This document shows positions 46,601 through 54,079 of a stretch of 64,000 nt of DNA, piece after piece; within the stretch, counting starts at the first letter, position 1; each line of letters starts with the position of its first letter. This DNA is from Nonomuraea guangzhouensis (lineage in GTDB: Bacteria; Actinomycetota; Actinomycetes; Streptosporangiales; Streptosporangiaceae). The notes beneath the pieces were generated by a model, which saw nothing but the letters and a program-made list of their open reading frames with translations, was not told the origin of the DNA and ran no database searches. The DNA lies in the NCBI RefSeq assembly GCF_019396345.1, contig NZ_JAHKRM010000020.1:124001-188000 (forward strand), read 5' to 3'. A program made the translations under genes and the position numbers.

Positions 46601-47535
46601 AGCTGTTCAGCCAGTTGGGGGACGGCTGGGGGCAGTTGGAGGCCATGGACGCGCTCGACCGGCTGGCTGAGATACGGGGTGACCATGCCGAGGCCGCCAG
46701 ATTGCGCGTGGAGCAGTTGCGGCTGGCGGAGGAGCTTGGGTTCGAGGTGGCGTTCAAACTCGCCGGGCTGGGCCGTGTGGCGCTCCTGGCGGGCCAGTAC
46801 GAGCGGGCCGACCACTACCACGAGCGGGCTCGGCGGCTGGCCGTGGAGCAGTCCTACAAGGCCGCGGAGGAGCATGCAGTGCTCGGCCTGGCACTGAGCG
46901 CCAGGCGGCAGGGCAGGTACGAGCGGGCGGAAGAGCTTCTGATGCCGTGGCTCGGCTGGTTGCGGGAGGTGCGGGGGACGCCCGGCATCGCGTTCCTCAT
47001 GGCCGAACTGGGTTTCGCCGCCGAACAGCGCGGCGACGCCGGGACGGCGCTCGCCAGGCAGCGGGATGGTTACGAGGCGGCCCAGACCACCGGGGACCCC
47101 AGAGCGATCGCGCTCGCCCTGGAGGGCCTGGCAGGCGCACTGTCACTCATGGCCGAGCAGGTGGAGCATCGCGGACCGGCCAGGCAGGTCATGCAGGCCG
47201 ACCAGACCGAGGAGGCCGACCAGACCGACCAGCGCCGGGAGGCGGCCGGGTTGCTCGGGGTGGCGGCCGTGCTCAGAGAGGCAGTAGGGGCGCCTCTGCC
47301 CGTCCCCGAGCGCGCCGACGTCGACCGGATCGCCGCCAGGTTGCGCAGGGCGATGGGGGAGGAGGCGTTCGACGCGGCCCGCGCCTCAGGCCGCCGGAAA
47401 CTCCGCGACCACTTCCCAGGCGCCGTCGGACCCGGGCCCGGCGTGGAGGCGGCCGCCCAGCGCCTCCACCCGCTCGGCCATTCCGACCAGGCCGAACCCG
47501 CCTCCCAGACGGGACAGCCGAGGGTCGGCGGCTGA
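43663..47535 (+). CDS. AfsR/SARP-type transcriptional regulator with NTPase domain and internal repeats
   Basis: The product of about 1290 residues starts with an OmpR-like winged helix (VSFGVLGPLAVW, RALLADLLAHGGGPVSMDRLIDDLWG), then a bacterial transcriptional activation domain, an NTPase domain with Walker A LTGPGGVGKTRLALE (about 347-361) and VIDNCEHLVEE, and C-terminal TPR-like helices. Two insertions come from DNA repeats: SGAGGDAGRFR three times (about 131-163) and TDRPA five times (about 790-815). Start is GTG 43663 or 43666; the frame is open far upstream without family similarity. The last 50 residues read into the antisense of the convergent histidine kinase gene. Such proteins control secondary metabolism in streptomycetes. 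Confidence 0.83.
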   Translation: MVSFGVLGPLAVWTDDGGRIEVTEPRMRALLADLLAHGGGPVSMDRLIDDLWGDRPSRNPVGTLQARVSQLRRVLGGPGSIVHTPAGYRLATVADPLPTSTEPDAFHSGPDPFRDRRRDADRFEGRHALGRSGAGGDAGRFRSGAGGDAGRFRSGAGGDAGRFRIAVDADRFLELTGRRSADPHERAAQLHEALTLWRGPAYADLADEEFLRPEIARLEEARLSALEEQAEVRLALGEDVDLADLVAQHPLRERLRAQHMTALYRGGRQGEALASYDDLRERLAGELGLDPTPELAALQEAILRQDPSLTARPPHSNLPSPLTELIGRDADLAQVRDLLNTARLVTLTGPGGVGKTRLALETAHSLLDESPAFPDGVWLVELGGIADVAEAIADVLGVRDDDTAPLPPRLATALAAKRALLVIDNCEHLVEEAAALVSALLRAAPGLRVLTTSREPLCVTGERVHAVPPLTEPDAIRLFTSRADLKPNATPRPHPTTAPDSSTAFDPTTGTVETTTGPAATYATSRPSRRNEPDGPNDRDEVGEAVATICRRLDGIPLALELAATRVRALGVREVAERLDDRFRLLSSGMRDAPSRQRTLRAVIDWSWDLLSGHERVVLRRLAVHADGCTLEAAEAICAEPGVDVVDVLARLVDRSLVVVTTGPRYRLLESVAAYCAERLAEAGEHGQITARHAHFYTSLAERADLRGPGQRQWLERLDTETANLRLALSGPEPLRLVNALAWYWFLRGRMGEARRSLATALSRTTPTPPQCPPAHPATDPLATDWPTTDRPATDRPATDRPATDRPATDRPATGASASDASAVGLPATGSPVTRGPVARSLVGDRPIGATSATDLSVTGPLVTSAPTVGHPVNGTAAEAAVASVWLAGMALSVGEVAPPVREAELDVVGRALADWFLTHVRWAYGDQAAHEAAASRALAAFEVLGDRWGIAAALSLRAKLAVGRADLAAMERDGRRSLELFSQLGDGWGQLEAMDALDRLAEIRGDHAEAARLRVEQLRLAEELGFEVAFKLAGLGRVALLAGQYERADHYHERARRLAVEQSYKAAEEHAVLGLALSARRQGRYERAEELLMPWLGWLREVRGTPGIAFLMAELGFAAEQRGDAGTALARQRDGYEAAQTTGDPRAIALALEGLAGALSLMAEQVEHRGPARQVMQADQTEEADQTDQRREAAGLLGVAAVLREAVGAPLPVPERADVDRIAARLRRAMGEEAFDAARASGRRKLRDHFPGAVGPGPGVEAAAQRLHPLGHSDQAEPASQTGQPRVGG
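44053..44151 (+). repeat. 33-bp tandem repeat, three copies, inside the SARP gene
   Basis: Copies at 44053, 44086 and 44119 begin CGTTCCGGGGCGGGTGGTGA and are identical over most of the unit. They add three 11-residue blocks between the DNA-binding and activation domains. Confidence 0.93.
46031..46105 (+). repeat. 15-bp tandem repeat, five copies, inside the SARP gene
   Basis: Five perfect copies of ACCGGCCCGCCACGG, with a decayed copy just upstream (46016-46030). They encode a TDRPA pentapeptide run in a Thr/Pro/Ala-rich linker of the TPR region. Confidence 0.93.
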
Positions 47536-48525
47536 GCCGAAGTTGCGGATGCGCAACAGCACGCGCTGGTCGAACCGGCGCAGCTCGGCCTCGACCCAGC
47601 TGGCCCCTGGCGCGTGCTTGCGGATGTTGGTGAGTGCCTCCCGTAACACCCGGTGGATCGTCGTCATGACCTCCGGCGGCAGGGTGTGGTCGTCGATGCC
47701 CGACCCGATCTCGAACGCGACGCGCGGCCCGTTCGCCGAGAACCGTTCCGTCAGCAGCCGCAGATCGGCCAGCGACGTGCCGGGCCGCCTGTCGGCCTCG
47801 TCCTCGGTCCTCAGTACGGTGACCAGGCGCCGCATCGAGGTGAGCGCCTCCGTGCCGGCGGTGGCGATGGCGTCGAGGGCGGGCAGTACGGCGTCGGGCT
47901 TCATGTCGGCGACCGTGCGGGCGGCCTGTGCCTGTACGACGATGCCGGTGATGTGGTGGGCGACCAGGTCGTGGAGTTCCCTGGCCAGCTCCAGGCGTTC
48001 GGCCCGCCGTACGGAATGGACGGCCTCCTTGCGGCGCTCCTGCTGGAAGCGGAGGTAGCCACCGACGGCGGCGGTCATCGTCCAGGCGGTGAAGAGCATG
48101 AACGAGAAGATCAGCTCGTTGCGGGGATCGCGCCCGATGCCCTCCGCCATGAGGGCGATCAGCGCGGCGCCCCCGAACACGGCGGCCCGCTTGACCGGCT
48201 CGACGTGGCGGAGCACGCCGATGGTCAGGATGATCAGCGCGCCGGTCTCCGCGGAGCCGGGCACGCCGGCGAACCCGGTCAGGCCGATCACCATCGAGAC
48301 GACGAACGACAGGGCCAGCACGGCGATGAACGTCTCGACCCGCAGACGGCGCCGCAGGATGACGGCCGCGATGCCCGCGACCCCGCAGATCGCCACCGCC
48401 CACTGGACACCGCCCCTGGTGCCGGCCACGACGAAGTCCACGAGAAGCATCATGGCCAGCCAGCCGATCGCGGCGATCTCGCTCAGCCGGCGGATCCAGT
48501 AGACGACGCGCTTGGATTCCCCCAC
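47386..48525 (-). CDS. Two-component sensor histidine kinase (HisKA_3 type)
   Basis: The 379-residue protein has a membrane part of about five or six helices (10-160), a HisKA_3 dimerisation box ELARELHDLVAHHITGIVVQAQ with the phospho-accepting His, then an HATPase domain with HRVLREALTNIRKHAPG (N box) and GGGFGLVGMAERVEALGG (G box). This is the NarL-partner class. No response regulator gene is adjacent. GTG 48525 is chosen because the longer frame to 48645 shows no membrane or family similarity. The 3' end overlaps the SARP gene by 150 bases on the other strand. Confidence 0.86.
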   Translation of the reverse strand: MGESKRVVYWIRRLSEIAAIGWLAMMLLVDFVVAGTRGGVQWAVAICGVAGIAAVILRRRLRVETFIAVLALSFVVSMVIGLTGFAGVPGSAETGALIILTIGVLRHVEPVKRAAVFGGAALIALMAEGIGRDPRNELIFSFMLFTAWTMTAAVGGYLRFQQERRKEAVHSVRRAERLELARELHDLVAHHITGIVVQAQAARTVADMKPDAVLPALDAIATAGTEALTSMRRLVTVLRTEDEADRRPGTSLADLRLLTERFSANGPRVAFEIGSGIDDHTLPPEVMTTIHRVLREALTNIRKHAPGASWVEAELRRFDQRVLLRIRNFGSAADPRLSRLGGGFGLVGMAERVEALGGRLHAGPGSDGAWEVVAEFPAA

Positions 48526-48665
48526 TCCTAGGAGCCTAAGCCGGAAGTCGGACGGCGAGTATCGACCGTTCGGCCGATGGGGAGCGCCGAGGACCAGCCC
48601 TTCAGCGGAGGCGGTGGCGGGGGCCCGTCGACGATGCTGGTACATGTCCGGAAGGGGGACGGGAA

Positions 48666-48875
48666 ATGGTTCTCATTGGATTCGTACTGCTGGGTGTCGG
48701 GCTGGTCGTCGGGCTGTTGCTGGCGGTGGCCGACCCCGTGCTGCTCTCCCGCATCAACGGGGAGGACGCGGAGGGCGGCAGCGGCCGCCACATCGAGGTG
48801 CCCAGGCCGAACGCCGACGTGGTACGCCTGGCGCCACGGGCGGGCGGCGACAGGCACGAGCCCCAAGCGGCCTGA
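48666..48875 (+). CDS. Small single-helix membrane protein
   Basis: A 69-residue product with one N-terminal membrane helix (VLIGFVLLGVGLVVGLLLAVADPV) and a charged cytosolic tail. ATG 48666 follows GAAGGGGGACGGGAA, a good ribosome-binding site, which supports a real gene. No family recognised. It is divergent from the histidine kinase gene and may share its upstream region. Confidence 0.6.
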   Translation: MVLIGFVLLGVGLVVGLLLAVADPVLLSRINGEDAEGGSGRHIEVPRPNADVVRLAPRAGGDRHEPQAA

Positions 48876-48966
48876 GCCCTCACACACAACAGAAAACAAC
48901 AGACCTGGCTCGTACGGGCATGGCGTGCGAGTCACGCGGGCGCGGTTTGGGGACGGCGCCCGCCTC

Positions 48967-49000
48967 GGCCCGCGATCCGTTGGGGAACGGATCGCGGGCC
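48967..49000 (+). promoter_or_regulatory. Perfect 15-bp hairpin just upstream of metB
   Basis: GGCCCGCGATCCGTT, loop GGGG, AACGGATCGCGGGCC. It ends 20 bases before the metB ATG and covers the -35 zone of the predicted leaderless promoter (TACCGT at 49009-49014). It may be the terminator of the small upstream gene, or an operator site for metB control. Confidence 0.6.
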
Positions 49001-49008
49001 GCTTCCGT

Positions 49009-49014
49009 TACCGT
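49009..49014 (+). promoter_or_regulatory. Probable -10 box of leaderless metB
   Basis: TACCGT fits the TANNNT pattern and ends seven bases before the ATG, with no ribosome-binding site between. This is the usual geometry of leaderless actinobacterial genes. Confidence 0.4.
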
Positions 49015-49020
49015 GGGCCT

Positions 49021-50160
49021 ATGACGAACGGTTTCGAAACTCTGGCGATCCACGCAGGTCAGGAGCCCGACCCGCTGACCGGCGCGGTCGTGCCGCCGAT
49101 TTACGCCACGTCCACCTACAAGCAGGACGGCGTGGGCGGCCTGCGTTCCGGATATGAGTACAGCCGCTCGGCCAACCCCACCAGGACCGCGCTCGAAGAG
49201 GCCCTGGCCGCGGTCGAGGGCGGCGCGCGCGGGCTGGCGTTCGCGTCGGGCCTGGCTGCCGAGGACGCCCTGCTGCGCACCGTCTGCAAGCCGCAGGATC
49301 ATGTCATCATCCCCAACGACGCGTACGGCGGCACGTACCGGCTGTTCGCGAAGGTCAACGAGCGCTGGGGCCTGCACTACGACCCGGTGCCGCTCGGCGA
49401 CCTCGACGCCGTGGCCGCGGCCATGACGCAGAAGACACGGATCGTCTGGGTGGAGACGCCGACGAACCCGCTGCTCGGCATCGCCGACATCGCCGCGCTC
49501 GCCCAGCTCGCCCATGACAACGGCGCGCTGCTGGTCGTCGACAACACCTTCGCCTCCCCCTACCTGCAGCAGCCGCTGGCACTGGGTGCGGACGTGGTCG
49601 TGCACTCCACCACCAAGTACGTCGGCGGACATTCCGACGTCGTCGGCGGGGCGCTGATCGCGGCCGACCAGGCGGTCGGCGACGAGCTGGCCTACCACCA
49701 GAACGCGATGGGCGCGGTGGCCGGGCCGTTCGACGCCTGGCTGACGCTGCGCGGGCTCAAAACCCTGGGTGTACGGATGGACCGCCACTGCGACAACGCC
49801 GAGCGGGTCGTCGATCTGCTGCTCGCGCACCCGCGCGTGACGCAGGTGCTCTACCCGGGGATGGGCGAGCACCCCGGGCACGAGGTGGCCGCCAAGCAGA
49901 TGAAGCGGTTCGGCGGCATGGTCTCGTTCCGCGTCGCGGGCGGCGAGGAAGAGGCCGTCGCGGTGTGTAATCGGGCGAAGCTGTTCACGCTGGGCGAGTC
50001 GCTGGGCGGCGTCGAGTCGCTCATCGAGCACCCGGGCAGGATGACGCACGCCTCGGCGGCGGGCTCGCCGCTGGAGGTGCCGGGCGACCTGGTGCGGCTG
50101 TCGGTCGGCATCGAGACGGTCGACGACCTGCTCGCCGACCTCAAGCAGGCGCTCGGCTAA
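49021..50160 (+). CDS. metB: Cystathionine gamma-synthase
   Basis: PLP enzyme joining activated homoserine with cysteine to give cystathionine. The 379-residue protein has FETLAIHAGQEPDPLTGAVVPPIY, YEYSRSANPTRTALEEALA, the PLP lysine in VVVHSTTKYVGGHSDVVGG, and the late ESLGGVESLIEHPGRMTHAS that favours synthase over related lyases, although gamma-lyase activity cannot be excluded. ATG 49021 is the family start; the longer frame is rejected. The stop overlaps the convergent membrane protein gene. Confidence 0.92.
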   Translation: MTNGFETLAIHAGQEPDPLTGAVVPPIYATSTYKQDGVGGLRSGYEYSRSANPTRTALEEALAAVEGGARGLAFASGLAAEDALLRTVCKPQDHVIIPNDAYGGTYRLFAKVNERWGLHYDPVPLGDLDAVAAAMTQKTRIVWVETPTNPLLGIADIAALAQLAHDNGALLVVDNTFASPYLQQPLALGADVVVHSTTKYVGGHSDVVGGALIAADQAVGDELAYHQNAMGAVAGPFDAWLTLRGLKTLGVRMDRHCDNAERVVDLLLAHPRVTQVLYPGMGEHPGHEVAAKQMKRFGGMVSFRVAGGEEEAVAVCNRAKLFTLGESLGGVESLIEHPGRMTHASAAGSPLEVPGDLVRLSVGIETVDDLLADLKQALG

Positions 50161-50588
50161 CCAGGTACGACCATCAGGAACAGGATCACCAGCCAGATCA
50201 CGGACAGCAGTCCGCTGATGGCGGCGATCCGGCCGTTCTGCACCTTCGCGTCGTCGTCCGGGCTCTCGGTGTCGAGGACCCGGACGGCGGTGCGCAGGTC
50301 GCGGTCGACGATGACGAGCAGCACGATGGCCACGATGAACAGCGTCATCGAGGCCGTCATGTACCACCTGCCGAGCACTCCGGCCCCGATGGACAGGCCC
50401 AGGGCCAGCCCGAAGATCAGCACACCCAGCGAACCGATGCTGTAGATCCTGGTGGTCCGCTGGATGTTCTGCAGGACGGGCACGTTCTTACCTCGGATGG
50501 CGCGCGGTGCGGCCATGGTGGCCGCCGTGAGCGGGCCGATCGTGAAGATCGCGAAGCCGATGTGCAGCCAGAGAAGCAGGGACGACAT
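50157..50588 (-). CDS. DUF2269-like integral membrane protein
   Basis: The 143-residue protein has four hydrophobic helices: LLLWLHIGFAIFTIGPLTAA, IYSIGSLGVLIFGLALGL, MTASMTLFIVAIVLLVIV and a C-terminal helix. It resembles DUF2269 proteins of unknown role. ATG 50588 has TAGTCT at 50596-50601 on the reverse strand, seven bases upstream, so it is likely leaderless, though a small coding frame ends right there and may also be co-transcribed. Confidence 0.75.
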   Translation of the reverse strand: MSSLLLWLHIGFAIFTIGPLTAATMAAPRAIRGKNVPVLQNIQRTTRIYSIGSLGVLIFGLALGLSIGAGVLGRWYMTASMTLFIVAIVLLVIVDRDLRTAVRVLDTESPDDDAKVQNGRIAAISGLLSVIWLVILFLMVVPG

Positions 50589-50598
50589 GCGAAGGAGA

Positions 50599-50724
50599 CT
50601 AGTCCCCGACGATCTCGCCCGTGGACTCGACACTCTGTTTACCTTCCGAGGAGCAGCGCATGATCAGCTCGGTGGCCGCGATGGCGACCACCATCAGCAC
50701 GATCAGAAGAATCATGGCAATCAT
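50599..50724 (-). CDS. 41-residue single-helix membrane peptide
   Basis: A short frame starting MIAMILLIVLMVVAIAATEL and ending EIVGD, with one membrane helix and an acidic tail. The ATG at 50724 follows GGAAGGAGGGGTGTCTC, among the best ribosome-binding sites in the window, which argues strongly for translation. It precedes the DUF2269-like gene by 10 bases on the same strand. No family recognised. Confidence 0.6.
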   Translation of the reverse strand: MIAMILLIVLMVVAIAATELIMRCSSEGKQSVESTGEIVGD

Positions 50725-50864
50725 GAGACACCCCTCCTTCCCCGTGTGGGACGTAAATATCGTCCGTTATGACTAGACGCTCTGGCAACGGAATAAGTTC
50801 AGCGCGGGTATGGTTGCTAACCGTCGCTTTTTCCTTACCTTCAGGGCACAAGGGGGTGCCGTCC

Positions 50865-51287
50865 GTGGCCATCAGGCATGTCGAGCCGTATACCGACGAG
50901 TGGCTGCAGCAGCCGACCGGCTATGTGCAGCGGGTCGTCGACCTGCTCGGAGCCGAGGTCGCCGACTGGTGGGAGGGCCCCTGCGAGCCGCGTGGCGCGA
51001 CCGTCCGCCTCGTGGACGGCAGCGCGCTGGTGTGGGACGAGGAGAGCGGGTGGCGGCTCGGGTGCTTCGTCTCCGGTGGCCGCGGCGAGCACACTCAGCT
51101 CGACGGCGTCCGCTATCTGGGCGGCGGGCTGCTGCCCCGCCCCGAGCGCGTGCCGTCGGCGCTGAGCGACGCCCGCGTGGGTGTGGGCGCCAGCTCCGCG
51201 TGGCGCCCCTGCTACCGCTCCCACCGCAACTGCCGCGACGGCTTCGACGTCGCGCTCGACTTCTACGCCCCTCTCGTCGAGGCGTGA
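50865..51287 (+). CDS. DUF6292-like protein
   Basis: The 140-residue protein matches the DUF6292 pattern: TGYVQRVVDLLG, WWEGPCEPRGATVRL, ALVWDEESGWRLG and GVRYLGGGLLPRPERV. The family is actinobacterial and of unknown role. GTG 50865 follows AAGGGGGTGCCGTCC; the frame upstream lacks similarity. The C-terminal part holds three cysteines. Confidence 0.7.
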   Translation: MAIRHVEPYTDEWLQQPTGYVQRVVDLLGAEVADWWEGPCEPRGATVRLVDGSALVWDEESGWRLGCFVSGGRGEHTQLDGVRYLGGGLLPRPERVPSALSDARVGVGASSAWRPCYRSHRNCRDGFDVALDFYAPLVEA

Positions 51288-51306
51288 CCGCCTGAAGCGC
51301 TGAGGG

Positions 51307-53262
51307 TCAGCGGGACCGGCGCACCCGCAGGAAGTCGCTCACCACGTACTCGCCCAGCCGCTCCGCGCTGGGGGAGAACACGCGCCCGCCGTTGCGCCGC
51401 GCCACCTCGTCGACGAACTCCTTGAGCCGATCGTCGCCCGCCAGCATGAAGATGTTGAGCGTCGCCCGCCGCCGCGTCATCTTGTCCACCTCGGCCAGCG
51501 TGAGCTCCAACGTCTCGTTCGATGGCGGCCACTCGAAGGCCGACTGCCCGTTGCGCATCAGGTGGGCCGTCGGCTCGCCGTCGGTGACCACGAGCACGAC
51601 CGGCTCGAAGTCGGGATGGCGATCCAGGTGCCGGCCCGCGATGAGCAGGGCGTGGTGCAGGTTCGTCCCCTGGACCATGTCCCAGTCGAGACCGGCCAGC
51701 TCGTCCGGCTGCAGCACCCGCGCGTAGTTGGAGAACCCGATGATCTGCACGGCGTCCTGCGGGAACTTCGAGGCGACCAGCGCCTGAAGGGCGAGCGCGG
51801 TCTGCTTGGCCGCCGCCCAGGTCCCGCGCAGGGCCATCGAGTACGACAGGTCGACCAGCAGGCAGACGGCCGCCGCGCTGCGCCGCTCGGTCTCGGCCAC
51901 CTCGAAGTCGTCGACGGACAGCCGGACCGCGCCGGACTCCGTCTGGACGCCGCCGTTGCGGACGCCGTTGACCAGCGTGCGGACCACGTCGATCGGCTGC
52001 TCGTCGCCGAACCGCCAGGGCCGCGACGAGCCGGTCAGCTCGCCGGCCGAGCCCGCGTCGTGCTGGTCGTGATCGCCGCGCCGGCCGGCGTCGAGCGAGG
52101 AGAACACCCGGCGCAGCGCGGTCTCGCCGAGCCGCCTGACGGCCTTGGGGGTGAGCTCCAGCTTGCCGCGGCGGCGCAGGAGGTAGCCCTGCTCCTCCAG
52201 CTCACGTTCGATCCGCTTGAGGGCCTCCAGGTCGTCGACCGCCGACCGGCCGAGCGCGCGGCGGACCGCGGACTCGTCGATGTCGTCGAGCCTGGCGCCC
52301 GGGTAGTCCTGCCGGAGCGAGGTCTCCAGCTGGGAGAGGTCGGCCAGTTCCTCCAGAGCGGTGACGGCGTCGCCCATGCCCAGCGGCTCCTCGCCGGTGA
52401 GCCGGTCGGGGGTGTCCCAGGCCAGGTCGGGACGGCGGGCCTGGAGCGCCTCGCCGAGGCGGCGCATCTGGTCGGAGAGCCCGGCCTGGTCGAGCGTCTG
52501 GTTGATCAGGTTGGCCAGCTCCTCGCGCTGGCTCGGGGTCATCGAGGCGAGCATGCGCTGGGTCGCGGCGGCCCGCCGGGCCAGGACGTCGATGAGTTCC
52601 TCGAGGTTGCGCGGCTTCTCCGGGAACAGATCGCCGTAGTTCTTCATGAACGCCTCGAAGTCCGCCGGGGTGTGCTGACCTTTGGCGTCCTTGTCGAGCA
52701 TGTCGTTGAGGTCCGACATCATCTGCCGGACGCGTTCCATGGCCGCCGGGTCCGGCTGGGCCAGCGCGTCGCGCATCCCTCTGAACTGGCTGTCGAGCAC
52801 TTCGCGGCGCAGCAGGTCGCGCAGCTCCTCGAAGGTCTGCCGCGCGGCGGCCGAGCGCCACTCGTACGAGGTCAGCTGCTGGATCGCGCTGGCCGTGTCG
52901 TCGGGCAGCGAGTCGAGCTCGCTCTCGCGCAGCCGCGCGTCGTCGGACGGGTCCGGGAACAGCTCGGCCCGTTCCTGGCCGATGGCCTTGTCGAGGAGCG
53001 CCCGCGCCTTCTCCAGCGTGCCGTCGAGGCGGCCGCTCTCGCGCAGGTCCCGGCGGCGGCGCCGTACCTCTCTGAGCATGTCGTCGAGGCCCCGGCGGTC
53101 CTGGGCGCCGGGCAGCCCGCGCTTGAGCAGGTCGCGCAGGGCGTGTACGGGGGTGGAGCCGGACAGGATGGCGTCGCCCATCTCGTCGAGCGCGGCGCGC
53201 ACGTCGTACGGCGGGGCGAGGGGGTCGGGGCCATCGTTGAACTCGCCATAGCGGTAGGCCAT
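51307..53262 (-). CDS. VWA-domain protein, partner of a MoxR-type ATPase
   Basis: The 651-residue protein has a long helical, charged N-terminal part (1-430) and a C-terminal von Willebrand factor A domain with the metal-site motif LLVDLSYSMALRG (DxSxS), a threonine in VQGTNLHHALL and VLVVTDGEPTAHL. Such proteins work with MoxR AAA ATPases as chaperone or metal-insertion systems. The ATPase gene lies upstream, separated by a secreted-protein gene. ATG 53262 (or GTG 53265) follows a TAGCGT box, with no ribosome-binding site. Target unknown. Confidence 0.87.
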   Translation of the reverse strand: MAYRYGEFNDGPDPLAPPYDVRAALDEMGDAILSGSTPVHALRDLLKRGLPGAQDRRGLDDMLREVRRRRRDLRESGRLDGTLEKARALLDKAIGQERAELFPDPSDDARLRESELDSLPDDTASAIQQLTSYEWRSAAARQTFEELRDLLRREVLDSQFRGMRDALAQPDPAAMERVRQMMSDLNDMLDKDAKGQHTPADFEAFMKNYGDLFPEKPRNLEELIDVLARRAAATQRMLASMTPSQREELANLINQTLDQAGLSDQMRRLGEALQARRPDLAWDTPDRLTGEEPLGMGDAVTALEELADLSQLETSLRQDYPGARLDDIDESAVRRALGRSAVDDLEALKRIERELEEQGYLLRRRGKLELTPKAVRRLGETALRRVFSSLDAGRRGDHDQHDAGSAGELTGSSRPWRFGDEQPIDVVRTLVNGVRNGGVQTESGAVRLSVDDFEVAETERRSAAAVCLLVDLSYSMALRGTWAAAKQTALALQALVASKFPQDAVQIIGFSNYARVLQPDELAGLDWDMVQGTNLHHALLIAGRHLDRHPDFEPVVLVVTDGEPTAHLMRNGQSAFEWPPSNETLELTLAEVDKMTRRRATLNIFMLAGDDRLKEFVDEVARRNGGRVFSPSAERLGEYVVSDFLRVRRSR

Positions 53263-53292
53263 CACGAACACACGCTAACCCGATATACGGGC

Positions 53293-54018
53293 CTACGCGT
53301 CCCCAAATACCTCACGTACCCCGGAGAGTTCGTTGACCTGGGGCACGTAATCGACCTGGACGAGCACCGGGTGCCCGACCGACTTGAGGGCTTTGGTGAA
53401 GTCGCGGCCCTGGCACGGCTTCTTGCCGAGCCCGTGCCGGTCGGCGTTGACCGGCCTGCCGGCCAGCCAGCCGTCGCCGCAGCGCCTGGTGGTCCTGCCG
53501 AACGTCATCAGGTTGGTGTAGCCGAGCTTGACCGTCCGGCCCGCCCTGGTGAACAGGACCGTGGTGTCGTCGATCCGCTTGACCGTGCCGCGGGCGGTGC
53601 GCGGCCCGGGCCGGTTGGCGAGCACTTCGTTGATCTTGACGGCCGTGGTGCCGCGATACTCGACGCGGACGGCACTGGGCCCGAACGCCAGGTCGGCGGT
53701 CAGGTCGCCCGGCGCGCAGACGGTGGTGCCCAGGCCCTTGCGGTCCAGCGCCACCCGTCCTTCGGTCTCCTTGAGGTCGCAGGCGACGGTGACCCGCCGG
53801 AACGCGGCCTTGGCGTAGTCGAGCCGCACCTCCCTGGCGCCGGGGAGGGCCTTGAACGTGTGGAGCGGTTTACGGTACGTGGCGGCCATGGGGGTGATGC
53901 GGATCCCGGTCCCGCCGGTGGACCAGGCCCAGCCGTACACGGTCTTCGTAGCAGTGGCCTCAGCGGGTACGGCGAAAGCGGTCAAGCACAAGGCGATGGC
54001 AAGAACGAGCGGACGCAT
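53293..54018 (-). CDS. Secreted protein of unknown function between ATPase and VWA genes
   Basis: The 241-residue product has a clear signal peptide (RPLVLAIALCLTAFAVPAEA, cleavage near 20) and a soluble beta-rich body with four cysteines: VTVACDLK, GTTVCAPGD, RRCGDGW and KKPCQGRD. Two copies of a short RKGLGTTVC / RHGLGKKPC pattern suggest an internal duplication. No family recognised. It sits inside the MoxR-VWA pair on the same strand and might be a substrate or unrelated. Confidence 0.65.
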   Translation of the reverse strand: MRPLVLAIALCLTAFAVPAEATATKTVYGWAWSTGGTGIRITPMAATYRKPLHTFKALPGAREVRLDYAKAAFRRVTVACDLKETEGRVALDRKGLGTTVCAPGDLTADLAFGPSAVRVEYRGTTAVKINEVLANRPGPRTARGTVKRIDDTTVLFTRAGRTVKLGYTNLMTFGRTTRRCGDGWLAGRPVNADRHGLGKKPCQGRDFTKALKSVGHPVLVQVDYVPQVNELSGVREVFGDA

Positions 54019-54079
54019 GGGCGGTCTCCCCCGACGACGTGATCGATACCACGTTCGACGCGCGAGACCGCCCCAATGT

